Positions 9,641-17,735 of a DNA stretch of 64,000 bases are shown piece by piece. Positions within the stretch are counted from its first letter, which is position 1. Every line of letters starts with the position of its first letter. The position numbers and the translations under genes were made by a program. This stretch comes from Gammaproteobacteria bacterium (GTDB lineage Bacteria; Pseudomonadota; Gammaproteobacteria; Steroidobacterales; Steroidobacteraceae): NCBI GenBank assembly GCA_947455595.1, contig CANGOP010000005.1:62001-126000 (forward strand), given 5' to 3'. Below the pieces are notes generated by a model, which did no database searches, was not told the origin of the DNA, and was given only the letters and a program-made list of their open reading frames with translations.

Positions 9641-10084
9641 ATGACCTGGTGGATCTGGGTAATCGCTGGAGTTCTGCTCCTGGTGGCCGAACTGACCTAC
9701 ATCAGCGCCGAGTTTTATCTCTTGTTCGTCGGCATTGCCGCCGCCATCACGGGCGTCTGGGTCGCCTTGACGCCCGCCTGGCCCATCTGGTCGCCCTGGG
9801 TAATCTTCATTCTCCTCACGCTCGCCGGTGTGAAGTTTTTCCGCCGCTCGTTGGCGGAGCGCTTTCGCGTCCGGGGATTGCCGCCTCCCGGCCTCTCCGC
9901 GATCGGCCAGAGTATCCACGTGACCGAAGGACTCGCCCCGCTGGGTGAAGGCCGAGCTGAATTCCGCGGAGCCTCCTGGGGCATCCGCAATCGCACCGAA
10001 ACCGCCATCCCCGCCGGTACGCTTGTACCGATCGTGGCAATCGACGGCCTTACCCTGATCGTTGAACCGCCTCCTCACAGGTAA
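9641..10084 (+). CDS. NfeD-family membrane protein
   Basis: Small inner-membrane partner of SPFH proteins. Two to three N-terminal hydrophobic segments (about residues 4-25, 28-48 and 50-68) are followed by a soluble OB-fold-like domain (GQSIHVTEGLAPLGEGRAEF...). The start is ATG 9641 with GGGAGGA eight bases upstream. TATACT at 9608-9613 could be the -10 element. It lies 5 bp ahead of the SPFH gene, the conserved NfeD-stomatin operon arrangement linked to membrane quality control and lipid-domain organisation. Confidence 0.92.
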   Translation: MTWWIWVIAGVLLLVAELTYISAEFYLLFVGIAAAITGVWVALTPAWPIWSPWVIFILLTLAGVKFFRRSLAERFRVRGLPPPGLSAIGQSIHVTEGLAPLGEGRAEFRGASWGIRNRTETAIPAGTLVPIVAIDGLTLIVEPPPHR

Positions 10085-10089
10085 CCGCT

Positions 10090-11004
10090 ATGACTGCTTT
10101 TCTGATTGTTTTGTTTGTCATCGCGCTGTTTGTCGTCTTCCTATTGGCGCGCACGCTGCAGGTCGTCCCGCAGCAAAGCGCTTATGTCGTTGAACGACTG
10201 GGAAAATACAGTCGCACGCTGCACGCCGGCTTTCACATCCTCGTGCCCTTTCTCGAGCGCGTGGCCTATGGGCACAGCCTGAAAGAGCAGGCTGTCGATG
10301 TCGCCGAACAAGTGTGTATCACCCGTGACAACGTGCTCGTTGGCGTGGACGCCGTGCTCTACATGCAGGTGATGGATCCACACCTGGCCTCCTATGGGAT
10401 CACCAATTACGCCTTCGCCATCGGGCAGTTGGCGCAGACCACCCTGCGCAGTCAGATCGGCAAGATTGAACTCGATCGGACCTTCGAAGAGCGTGGCGCC
10501 ATCAATGCACACGTGGTGGCGGAACTCGACAAGGCGTCCGCGGCCTGGGGCGTCAAGGTGCTGCGATATGAGATCAAAAACATCAATCCGCCGCATGACG
10601 TGGTCTCCGCCATGGAAAAGCAGATGCGCGCTGAACGAGAGAAGCGCGCCGTCATTTTGACCTCCGAGGGCGAACGCGATGCCAAGATCAATTCCGCAGA
10701 AGGCGAAAAGCAGCGGGCGATCAAGGCTTCCGAGGCGCAGCGCCAACAACTCATGAATGAAGCCGAAGGTCAGGCGCAGGCGATTCTCGCGGTGGCCAAT
10801 GCCACGGCCGAGGGGCTGCGGATGGTGGCCTCTGCGCTGTCGGTCGAGGGGGGTGCACAAGCCATGCAGCTGCGCATTGGCGAAGAGTATGTCAAGCAGT
10901 TCGGCAAGATCGCCAAGGAATCGACCACCTTGGTCGTACCTTCGAATTTGGCGGATCTCGCGTCAGTCGTCTCCATGGCGACCAACATCACCAAACGCAG
11001 CTGA
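10090..11004 (+). CDS. SPFH/stomatin-family protein (QmcA-like)
   Basis: Membrane-anchored SPFH/band-7 protein of 304 residues. It has one N-terminal transmembrane segment (about 4-22), the SPFH domain starting VVPQQSAYVVERLGKY, and a long charged coiled-coil (about 175-245, rich in EKRAVILTSEGERDAKINSA-type heptads) that drives oligomerisation. Members organise membrane microdomains and modulate membrane proteases. It follows the NfeD gene with a 5-bp gap. A strong hairpin (11014-11042) lies just after the stop. Confidence 0.94.
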   Translation: MTAFLIVLFVIALFVVFLLARTLQVVPQQSAYVVERLGKYSRTLHAGFHILVPFLERVAYGHSLKEQAVDVAEQVCITRDNVLVGVDAVLYMQVMDPHLASYGITNYAFAIGQLAQTTLRSQIGKIELDRTFEERGAINAHVVAELDKASAAWGVKVLRYEIKNINPPHDVVSAMEKQMRAEREKRAVILTSEGERDAKINSAEGEKQRAIKASEAQRQQLMNEAEGQAQAILAVANATAEGLRMVASALSVEGGAQAMQLRIGEEYVKQFGKIAKESTTLVVPSNLADLASVVSMATNITKRS

Positions 11005-11013
11005 AGATGAGCG

Positions 11014-11042
11014 GGTCGTACCGACGCTCCGTCGGTACGACC
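11014..11042. terminator. Strong bidirectional terminator hairpin
   Basis: Perfect 12-bp stem (11014-11025 with 11031-11042) with loop GCTCC, followed by TTCATAT. It lies between the convergent SPFH and YbiT genes and probably ends both transcripts. Confidence 0.8.
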
Positions 11043-11054
11043 TTCATATAGCAA

Positions 11055-12659
11055 TCAGGTCTCAAGCCCCTGCATCTGCAGGTACTCATCGTACGTGCCA
11101 CGGAAGTCGGTCATCGAGCCATCCGGCTTCAATTCGAATATTCGGTTGGCCAGACCGCCAACGAATTCGCGATCGTGGGACACAAAGACGAGCGTCCCGG
11201 CGTACTTCTCGAGCGCAATCTGCAATGACTCGATCGTTTCCATGTCCATGTGGTTGGTGGGTTCGTCCATCAACAGCACATTGGGCTTGGTGAGGATCAA
11301 CTTGCCGTAGATCATGCGGCCCTTTTCGCCACCGGAGAGCACCTTCACCGACTTCTTGATCTCGTCACCTGAGAACAACAGCCGACCGAGCGTACCGCGC
11401 ACCAATTGATCGTCGTCCGCTTTGCCCGTGAATCGCGAGATCCACGCGAACAGGTCAAGCTTCTCTTCAAACTCCGCCTGCGGATCCTGCGGCATGTAAC
11501 CGGGCTGGGCGTTTTCCACCCAACTGATGGTCCCTTCTTGCGGATGCAGCTCGCCGGCGAGACAGCGCATCAGCGTCGTCTTACCGACGCCGTTGGGCCC
11601 AATGATCGCGATTCGATCAGCCGCCTCTACCGTGAAGTTCAGGTTCTTGAAGATCGGCGTATCCGTGTCCGGGTAGCTGAACGTCAGGTTCTGCACCGTG
11701 ACGGCTGTGCGGTAGAGCTTCTTGCCCTGCTCGAAGCGGATGTACGGGTTCTGACGGGTCGAGGGACGAATCTCCTCGATCTTGATCTTTTCTAATTGCT
11801 TCTTGCGGGAGGTGGCCTGACGGGCCTTGGAAGCATTGGCCGAGAAGCGACGCACGAACTCCTGAAGGTCAGAAATCTGTGCCTTGGCTTTGGCATTGGA
11901 GGCTTCGATCCGCTGACGGGCCTGTACCGAGGCCAACATGAAGTCGTCGTAGTTGCCGGGATAGATTTTCACCTGCTGATAATCAAGGTCAGCGATGTGT
12001 GTACAGACCTGATTCAAGAAATGACGGTCGTGGCTAATGATGACCATCGTCGCGTCATAGGCGTTGAGCGCGCGCTCAAGCCAACGGATCGAATGGATAT
12101 CCAGATTGTTGGTCGGCTCATCGAGCAGCAACACGTCGGGCTTTGAAAAGAGCGCCTGCGCCAAAAGCACGCGCAGCTTGAGACCCGGGGGCACTTCCCG
12201 CATCAAACCGTGGTGACGCATTTCCTCAATGCCGGCATCGATCAAGATGGCACCGGCCCGAGCTTCCGCATCATAACCACCGTATTCTGCAAACTGCGAC
12301 TCGAGTTCCGCCGCACGCATGTAGTCGGCATCTGTCGCCTCAAGGTTGGCGTAGATGCTGTCCCGCTCCTGCATCGCCTTCCACATCTCGACGTGACCTT
12401 GCATCACGACATCGAGCACGCGCTGGTCTTCGTAACCGAACTGGTTCTGGTTCAACTTACCGAGGCGGGCACCGGCTTGCAGCATGACATCGCCCGAATT
12501 GGGCTCGAGATCGCCACCCAAGACCTTCATCAGGGTCGACTTGCCGCAACCGTTGGCGCCGATCAGGCCGTAACGATTGCCGTCCGAGAACTTGACGGTA
12601 ACTTTTTCAAACAGGGGCTTGGCGCCGAACTGGACGACGATATTGGAAGTCGAAAGCAT
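11055..12659 (-). CDS. ybiT: ABC-F family ATPase, YbiT type
   Basis: Cytosolic ABC-F protein with two ATPase cassettes and no membrane domain, thought to act on ribosomes. From ATG 12659 it is 534 residues, close to the YbiT length. The first cassette has Walker [10 protein letters not shown], the signature-like region before [10 protein letters not shown] and the ISHDRHFL switch. The linker (about 240-300) is charged. The second cassette has [29 protein letters not shown] and VSHDREFV. The wording of the N-terminus ([24 protein letters not shown]) matches YbiT rather than EttA, Uup or YheS. Confidence 0.93.
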   Translation of the reverse strand: MLSTSNIVVQFGAKPLFEKVTVKFSDGNRYGLIGANGCGKSTLMKVLGGDLEPNSGDVMLQAGARLGKLNQNQFGYEDQRVLDVVMQGHVEMWKAMQERDSIYANLEATDADYMRAAELESQFAEYGGYDAEARAGAILIDAGIEEMRHHGLMREVPPGLKLRVLLAQALFSKPDVLLLDEPTNNLDIHSIRWLERALNAYDATMVIISHDRHFLNQVCTHIADLDYQQVKIYPGNYDDFMLASVQARQRIEASNAKAKAQISDLQEFVRRFSANASKARQATSRKKQLEKIKIEEIRPSTRQNPYIRFEQGKKLYRTAVTVQNLTFSYPDTDTPIFKNLNFTVEAADRIAIIGPNGVGKTTLMRCLAGELHPQEGTISWVENAQPGYMPQDPQAEFEEKLDLFAWISRFTGKADDDQLVRGTLGRLLFSGDEIKKSVKVLSGGEKGRMIYGKLILTKPNVLLMDEPTNHMDMETIESLQIALEKYAGTLVFVSHDREFVGGLANRIFELKPDGSMTDFRGTYDEYLQMQGLET

Positions 12660-12823
12660 GGGATCTGTGAATACCAATAGGCGCAGGTCCAAAGACCCGG
12701 CCCGTATCAGGTTAGGGAAGAGCCCGGCATCGGCAGGGCGACGCCCATTCTAATCGAAATGGCCCGAGCGCCGGGGTCGATCGCAGGGCGGCACCCGCCA
12801 TGGCACCGGCCACCTTTGCCGCT

Positions 12824-12847
12824 CGTTATATCCGTTCGTATATATTG
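12824..12847. promoter_or_regulatory. ModE-box-like molybdate operator upstream of modA
   Basis: An imperfect inverted repeat: left half CGTTATAT (12824-12831), 8-nt spacer, right half ATATATTG (12840-12847). Six of eight positions are symmetrical. The left half matches the CGTTATAT half-site known for ModE/MopAB molybdate regulators. It lies 65 bp upstream of the modA start, in otherwise non-coding DNA. The right half is degenerate, so this is a candidate only. Confidence 0.5.
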
Positions 12848-12911
12848 GCCGCTGTTTTGGCTATCATCAACGCCACCCGGCTCATCTTCCTTACCCCAAG
12901 AGAACCCTCAC

Positions 12912-13682
12912 GTGACGCTCCGATTGCTCTGCTGGTGCTGGATGCTGGCCAGCGGCTTGCTCTCGTCTTCTGCGCTCGGTAGCGCGGCGCCGCCCCCCCT
13001 GACGGTCTATGCGGCCGCGTCGTTGACCGAGGCGCTGCAGGCCTGTGCCGACCGGTATACCGCGGAGACGGGTAAGCCCATCCGACTGTCCTTCGCTGCG
13101 AGTTCCGCACTGGCCCGGCAAATCGAGGCAGGTGCCCAAGCGGATCTGTTCGTGTCCGCCGATACGGAGTGGATGGACTTTTTATCGCAGCGGGCACTCA
13201 TACAAACGCATACCCGTCGCGACCTCGTCGGTAACCGACTGGTGCTGATCGCTGCCCGCGACGATACGATCACCCTGCACATCGCGCCCGGGTTCCCATT
13301 GGCCGAACGGCTCGGCAAAGACCGCTTGGCGGTCGCTGATCCCGATGCCGTCCCGGCTGGCCGATACGCTCGTGCGGCCCTAACTTCCCTGCATGTTTGG
13401 GATGCCGTCGCCCCGCGCCTCGCGCGGGCGGATAACGTGCGGGCGGCGCTGCAATACGTCGCGCGTGGCGAAGCCAAGCTCGGCATCGTCTACGAGACGG
13501 ATGCCCGGGCAGATCCGCGGGTGCGCATTCTGGATGGGTTTGGCGCAGACACGCACCCACCCATCCGATACCCCGCCGCACTCACGGCCACCGCGGCGCC
13601 CGGCTCCGCTGACTTTCTCGCCTATCTCACGTCCGCCGCCGCGGCCTCGATTTGGGCGAACTACGGGTTCTTGAAGCTGTAG
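12912..13682 (+). CDS. modA: Molybdate ABC transporter substrate-binding protein
   Basis: Periplasmic molybdate/tungstate-binding protein of about 256 residues. GTG 12912 is chosen because it places a signal peptide (VTLRLLCWCWMLASGLLSSSALGSA) at the N-terminus. The open frame upstream is not protein-like. Typical ModA motifs are LTVYAAASLTEAL, LSFAASSALARQIEAGAQADLFVSAD and the C-terminal IWANYGFLKL. The partner permease and ATPase genes (modB, modC) are not in this window, so it is an orphan here. A ModE-box-like site precedes it. Its 3' end overlaps the convergent LysR gene by 56 bp. Confidence 0.93.
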   Translation: MTLRLLCWCWMLASGLLSSSALGSAAPPPLTVYAAASLTEALQACADRYTAETGKPIRLSFAASSALARQIEAGAQADLFVSADTEWMDFLSQRALIQTHTRRDLVGNRLVLIAARDDTITLHIAPGFPLAERLGKDRLAVADPDAVPAGRYARAALTSLHVWDAVAPRLARADNVRAALQYVARGEAKLGIVYETDARADPRVRILDGFGADTHPPIRYPAALTATAAPGSADFLAYLTSAAAASIWANYGFLKL

Positions 13683-14559
13683 CGACCGGGGCGGCCGCTG
13701 CGAGCAAGGACAGCAAGCGGGCGAGTGCCCGACCCGGCGGGCGGCCATCCCGGCGCACAAGGTGGGGGATGAAGCGATAACGCGAACCGCCCACGTAGTC
13801 GATCTCGCACAGGTGACCACACGCGAGATCCGCTTCGATCCGATCGCGGGGCATCCACCCGAAACCAACGCCTGCGAGTAACGCCTCACGCTTGGCGCCA
13901 AAATCAGACAGCAGGAAGACGCGCTCGCCGCCGAACATGTGACGGTCATCCGTGCGTGCCCCGGAGTCTTGCACGGAGAGTTCCACGTGCGCATGCAGAT
14001 CGGCCAACGTCACACTCCGGACACCGACGAGCGGATGGCCGGCCACCGCGACCAACACACATTCAACCTCCGCCATGGCGACCGATGTCCACTGGGGATC
14101 GGGCGTGTAGTCCTTCACGAGCATCACGTCCGCCTGCTCGCTGACAAACCGACGCTGCACACCCCCCAGATACTCGACGCGCACCTGTACTCGGGTCGGC
14201 ACCCGTTCATCCGCCAGCGTCTTCAACGCGGCGAGCGTCGGCGCAAGAGGAAGGATGCCGTCGATGATCAACGTGAGCCTCGGCTCCCAACCCCCGGCAC
14301 ACTGTGCTGCCACCGCCGCCACATGATCGGCTTGCGCCAAGAGCCGACGACCCTCACTCAAAATCAGTGCACCGGCATCCGTCAGCCGCACCCGATAACC
14401 GGAACGATCCAGCAGCGCAATGCCCAGTTGCTCCTCCAGTTTGCGGATCTGGTAGTTCACCGCAGAAGGCACCTTGTGCAACCGCGCCGCCGCCGCCGCG
14501 AAGCCGCCTTCAGACACAACGGCATCCAAAGCCTCGATCGCATCGATGTCAGGGCGCAC
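13627..14559 (-). CDS. LysR-family transcriptional regulator
   Basis: 310-residue LysR regulator with an N-terminal winged helix (IEALDAVVSEGGFAAAAARLHKVPSAVNYQIRKLEEQLG, quoted in part: FAAAAARLHKVPSAVNYQ) and a periplasmic-binding-type effector domain (LTLIIDGILPLAPTLAAL...). The only upstream start is GTG 14559, with a weak ribosome binding site. It is divergent from the DmdA-like gene, so it could regulate it. It is convergent with modA and overlaps it. The Arg/Ser/Pro-rich last 20 residues look unconserved and lie in the overlap. Confidence 0.9.
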   Translation of the reverse strand: MRPDIDAIEALDAVVSEGGFAAAAARLHKVPSAVNYQIRKLEEQLGIALLDRSGYRVRLTDAGALILSEGRRLLAQADHVAAVAAQCAGGWEPRLTLIIDGILPLAPTLAALKTLADERVPTRVQVRVEYLGGVQRRFVSEQADVMLVKDYTPDPQWTSVAMAEVECVLVAVAGHPLVGVRSVTLADLHAHVELSVQDSGARTDDRHMFGGERVFLLSDFGAKREALLAGVGFGWMPRDRIEADLACGHLCEIDYVGGSRYRFIPHLVRRDGRPPGRALARLLSLLAAAAPVATASRTRSSPKSRPRRRT

Positions 14560-14638
14560 GGCGGGTCCAATTTTTTGAATGAGTGGCTCGAGGATAGCCT
14601 AAATATTTCATGTGATCGGTCGACGCATTGACCCCATG

Positions 14639-14667
14639 AGGTCAGACACCTACTATTTGTCTGACCT
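14639..14667. promoter_or_regulatory. Perfect 10-bp inverted repeat operator upstream of the DmdA-like gene
   Basis: AGGTCAGACA (14639-14648) is exactly mirrored by TGTCTGACCT (14658-14667) across a 9-nt spacer. Each arm contains a GTCWGAC core, the core of the palindromes at 17634-17644 and 37167-37179. It ends 20 bp before the start codon. Candidate binders are the FCD-type GntR protein at 36369-37127 or the divergent LysR protein. Confidence 0.65.
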
Positions 14668-14686
14668 TTTTATTCAGGGGATCGTC

Positions 14687-15793
14687 GTGTTCGGAATCAC
14701 CCCGTCAGCCCGCCTGCGCCCGTCCCCCTATTACGAAGCCACCGTCGCCGAAGGCGTGACGGCATTCACCACCTACAACCACATGCTGATGCCCACGAGC
14801 TTCGGTGATCCCGAGGGGGAGTATTGGCGTCTTATGAATGGCGTATCGCAGTGGGATGTCGCCGTCGAACGGCAAGTGGAACTGCGCGGCCCCGATGCGG
14901 GACGCCTCGCCCAGATCCTGACGGCCCGTGACCTCTCGCGGTGTGTGCCAGGTCAGGGCAAGTATGTGCCGCTGTGCAACCACGACGGCGTACTCATCAA
15001 CGACCCGATCCTGCTCAAACTCGCCGATGATCATTACTGGCTCTCCATTGCCGACTCGAACATCTGGTTCTGGGCCCAAGCCATTGCAGCGGAGAGGCGC
15101 CTTCAGGTCACCGTAGCGGAACCGGACGTCTCGCCACTGGCCGTGCAAGGCCCGAAAGCCGAGGCGGTTGTCGCCGCCTTGTGCGGCGACTGGGTCCGCG
15201 ACCTCAAATACTTCTGGTTCAAGGAAACCACCCTCGACGGGATCCCGGTGGTAGTCGCCCGCTCTGGGTGGTCTAAACAGGGCGGCTTTGAGCTCTACTT
15301 GCGCGACGGCTCGCAAGGCACGCGACTGTGGAACCTCGTCAAAGAGGCGGGCAAGCCATGGGACATCGGCCCCGGCAATCCTAACTTTTGCGAGCGCGTG
15401 GAAACCGGCCTGCTGTCCTATGGCGGCGACACCGACGACCAAACCAATCCCTACGAAGTACGCCTCGGCAAATACATCGATCTGCATGTCGCCGATGATG
15501 TCGTGGGCATCGGCGCGCTGCGCCGTATCCACGCAGAGGGAGCCAAGCGTCACCAGCTTGGGGTGATCCTCGATGGCGACTCGCCAACGCAGTTAGGCTT
15601 TCTCTGGCACGAGATCCGCGTTGCTGAGCGCAAGGTCGGCTCCATGACCAATTGCGTCTGGTCTTGGCGTCTCAACAAGAACATTGGATTTGCGCTGATT
15701 GACACGGCCTGTCAACCGGGCGATCGGGTGACCGTGATCAAGAGCGGTCAAGCGCTCAGCGGCACACTCACGACGCTACCGTTCCTAGGCTGA
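14687..15793 (+). CDS. GcvT-fold tetrahydrofolate-dependent demethylase, DmdA-like
   Basis: Glycine-cleavage T-protein family. The protein most resembles DmdA, which demethylates dimethylsulfoniopropionate to methylmercaptopropionate with THF. GTG 14687 has AGGGG six bases upstream and gives 368 residues, the DmdA size. The longer open frame upstream runs through the operator. Recalled family-like stretches are YNHMLMPTSFGDPEGEY, WDVAVERQVELRGPDA, ADDHYWLSIAD, EPDVSPLAVQGPKA, ARSGWSKQGGFELYL and ERVETGLLSYGGD. Substrate assignment is inference, because many T-protein paralogues act on other methylated compounds. It ends 22 bp from the convergent acyl-CoA dehydrogenase stop. Confidence 0.72.
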   Translation: MFGITPSARLRPSPYYEATVAEGVTAFTTYNHMLMPTSFGDPEGEYWRLMNGVSQWDVAVERQVELRGPDAGRLAQILTARDLSRCVPGQGKYVPLCNHDGVLINDPILLKLADDHYWLSIADSNIWFWAQAIAAERRLQVTVAEPDVSPLAVQGPKAEAVVAALCGDWVRDLKYFWFKETTLDGIPVVVARSGWSKQGGFELYLRDGSQGTRLWNLVKEAGKPWDIGPGNPNFCERVETGLLSYGGDTDDQTNPYEVRLGKYIDLHVADDVVGIGALRRIHAEGAKRHQLGVILDGDSPTQLGFLWHEIRVAERKVGSMTNCVWSWRLNKNIGFALIDTACQPGDRVTVIKSGQALSGTLTTLPFLG

Positions 15794-15814
15794 CGATAGC
15801 GTCGCGACACCCCA

Positions 15815-17590
15815 TTACAGCAACAGAGGGTCCGCATCGATGACGGCACCCGCACCGCCACCGATCAAGCCCGCGTACCCGCGAGCCAGTGGCAGCAGGT
15901 GCTCGGCGTAGAATCGCGCCGACTGTAGCTTGCCTTTATGGAAGTCTGGATCCACGCCCGCCTCGAACAGCACGGCCGCGCGCGCAGCCGCGCGCGCCTG
16001 TAGCCATCCGCCGATCACGAGACCCGAAAGACGCAAGAAGGGAACGGCCACGGCACCCAACACGCGCACATCGCCGCCCATGGCCTGCAGATAATCCTGG
16101 GCACACTTCGCATACGTACCGACAGCCGCGAGGGCAGCCTGACGAACCGGCTCTGCGGCAGCCGCCACCGGCTGCGTCAATTCCGCTTGGATATCGGTCA
16201 ACAACGACGTCATTGCGGCGCCGCCATCACGAGCGAATTTACGACCGGCCAGGTCGGTCGCCTGGATACCCGTAGTGCCTTCATAGATCGTGCCGATGCG
16301 CGCGTCGCGCATGGACTGCGCAGCTCCTGTATCTTCAATGAAGCCCATGCCGCCGTGGACTTGGATACCCGTCGAGGCCACTTCGAGCCCAATTTCGGTA
16401 CAGCAGCCCTTGATGATCGGGATCATCAGATCCACGCGCGCCTGTGCCGCGCGCTTCACCTCAGGATCATCATGGGCCGCTGCGCGATCGAGCTGCGAAG
16501 CGCCGTACAAGGTCATGTAGCGACACGCTTCTATCTGCGAGCGCATGCCTAACAACATGCGCTTCACGTCCGGATGATTCACGATCGGCTGCGCGCCCGG
16601 CGTCGTGGCACCCAGCGGCGTGCCCTGCACGCGATTTCGCGCCCAATCGAGCGCGCGCTGATACGCACGCTCACCCACCGCATAACCTTCGAGGCCGACG
16701 CCTAAACGGGCGGCATTCATCATGATGAACATGTATTCGAGCCCACGGTTTTCCTGACCGAGCAGGAAGCCGATCGCGCCGTCCTTTTCGCCATAGGACA
16801 TCTGCGCCGTCGGACTCCCCTTGATGCCCAACTTATGTTCGATGCCCGTGCAGCGCAGATCATTGCGGGCGCCGAGCGTGCCATCGGCATTCGGAATGAA
16901 CTTCGGCACGATGAAGAGCGAAATGCCCTTCACGCCCGCTGGCGCGCCTTCAACCCGAGCCAGCACAAGGTGCACGATGTTCTCAGCCAGATCATGTTCG
17001 CCGTAGGTAATGAAGATCTTCTGACCAAATATCCGGTAGCGGTCGCCATCTCGAACGGCACGGCTGCGCAGCAAGGCAAGATCAGATCCGGCCTGAGGCT
17101 CGGTAAGGTTCATCGTACCAGTCCAGTGACCGGACACGAGTTTGGGCAAATACGTTGCCTTCTGCTCTTCAGTACCCACTTCGAGAATCGCTTCGGCGGC
17201 GCCAGCCGAGAGCAGGGGACAGAGGCGGAACGCCAAGTTCGCGCCGGCGAGAATTTCCTCAACCGCCGTACACAGCAACGAGGGCATCGACTGTCCACCG
17301 TACTCGGTGGGTCCATTCAACGTGGTCCAGCCGCCATCGATGAGCTGCGCATACGCCTCTTTGAAACCCTTCGGCGTCGTGACGCCATCCGCTGTCCAGT
17401 GCGCACCTTCACGATCCGCCGACTGCCAAACCGGATCGAGGACTTCCTCGGCGTACCGACCGGCCTCGGACAAAATGCTGTCCGCCAGATCCAAGGAGTA
17501 GTCAGCGTACAGCGGACATCCCGCCAATGCTTGCGGGCCGATGACTTCGTGTAGGGCGAACTGAATATCTTTTAGAGGCGCGCGGTACAT
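15815..17590 (-). CDS. Acyl-CoA dehydrogenase of the ~590-residue DmdC/FadE-like clade
   Basis: FAD-dependent acyl-CoA dehydrogenase, 591 residues, with an extra C-terminal helical domain beyond the usual 380-residue core. This is the architecture of DmdC (methylmercaptopropionyl-CoA dehydrogenase) and relatives. Motifs are TGTMNLTEPQAGSD (flavin contact), FITYGEHDL, VHGGMGFIEDTGAAQ and IYEGTTGIQATDL with the catalytic Glu. ATG 17590 has AAAAGG 8 bases upstream. The gene is divergent from metY and shares a 145-bp promoter region that holds an exact TTGTCAGACAA palindrome. A generic fatty acyl-CoA role is equally possible on sequence alone. Confidence 0.9.
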   Translation of the reverse strand: MYRAPLKDIQFALHEVIGPQALAGCPLYADYSLDLADSILSEAGRYAEEVLDPVWQSADREGAHWTADGVTTPKGFKEAYAQLIDGGWTTLNGPTEYGGQSMPSLLCTAVEEILAGANLAFRLCPLLSAGAAEAILEVGTEEQKATYLPKLVSGHWTGTMNLTEPQAGSDLALLRSRAVRDGDRYRIFGQKIFITYGEHDLAENIVHLVLARVEGAPAGVKGISLFIVPKFIPNADGTLGARNDLRCTGIEHKLGIKGSPTAQMSYGEKDGAIGFLLGQENRGLEYMFIMMNAARLGVGLEGYAVGERAYQRALDWARNRVQGTPLGATTPGAQPIVNHPDVKRMLLGMRSQIEACRYMTLYGASQLDRAAAHDDPEVKRAAQARVDLMIPIIKGCCTEIGLEVASTGIQVHGGMGFIEDTGAAQSMRDARIGTIYEGTTGIQATDLAGRKFARDGGAAMTSLLTDIQAELTQPVAAAAEPVRQAALAAVGTYAKCAQDYLQAMGGDVRVLGAVAVPFLRLSGLVIGGWLQARAAARAAVLFEAGVDPDFHKGKLQSARFYAEHLLPLARGYAGLIGGGAGAVIDADPLLL

Positions 17591-17633
17591 GACGATGACC
17601 TTTTAAAACGCAGCGGTAGTCGATGGGACCAAT

Positions 17634-17644
17634 TTGTCAGACAA
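17634..17644. promoter_or_regulatory. FCD/GntR-type operator palindrome between acyl-CoA dehydrogenase and metY
   Basis: Exact 11-bp palindrome TTGTCAGACAA in the divergent promoter. It has the TNGTNNNACNA form of FadR-subfamily GntR operators. The same palindrome, with T at the centre, lies beside the only GntR gene in the window. Confidence 0.65.
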
Positions 17645-17735
17645 TAGCCCATGATGCTTCCGAAGAACATCACGGCTGGCCACCGGCGAGCCGCCGGTAA
17701 CCTTCCCCGAGCACCCAACTGACGAGGAGTGGACG

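Noticed and set aside
17591-17735. SAM- or SAH-type riboswitch in the metY leader
   Set aside because: Only a 6-bp hairpin (17682-17698) is present. I cannot match the conserved core of any SAM or SAH riboswitch class.
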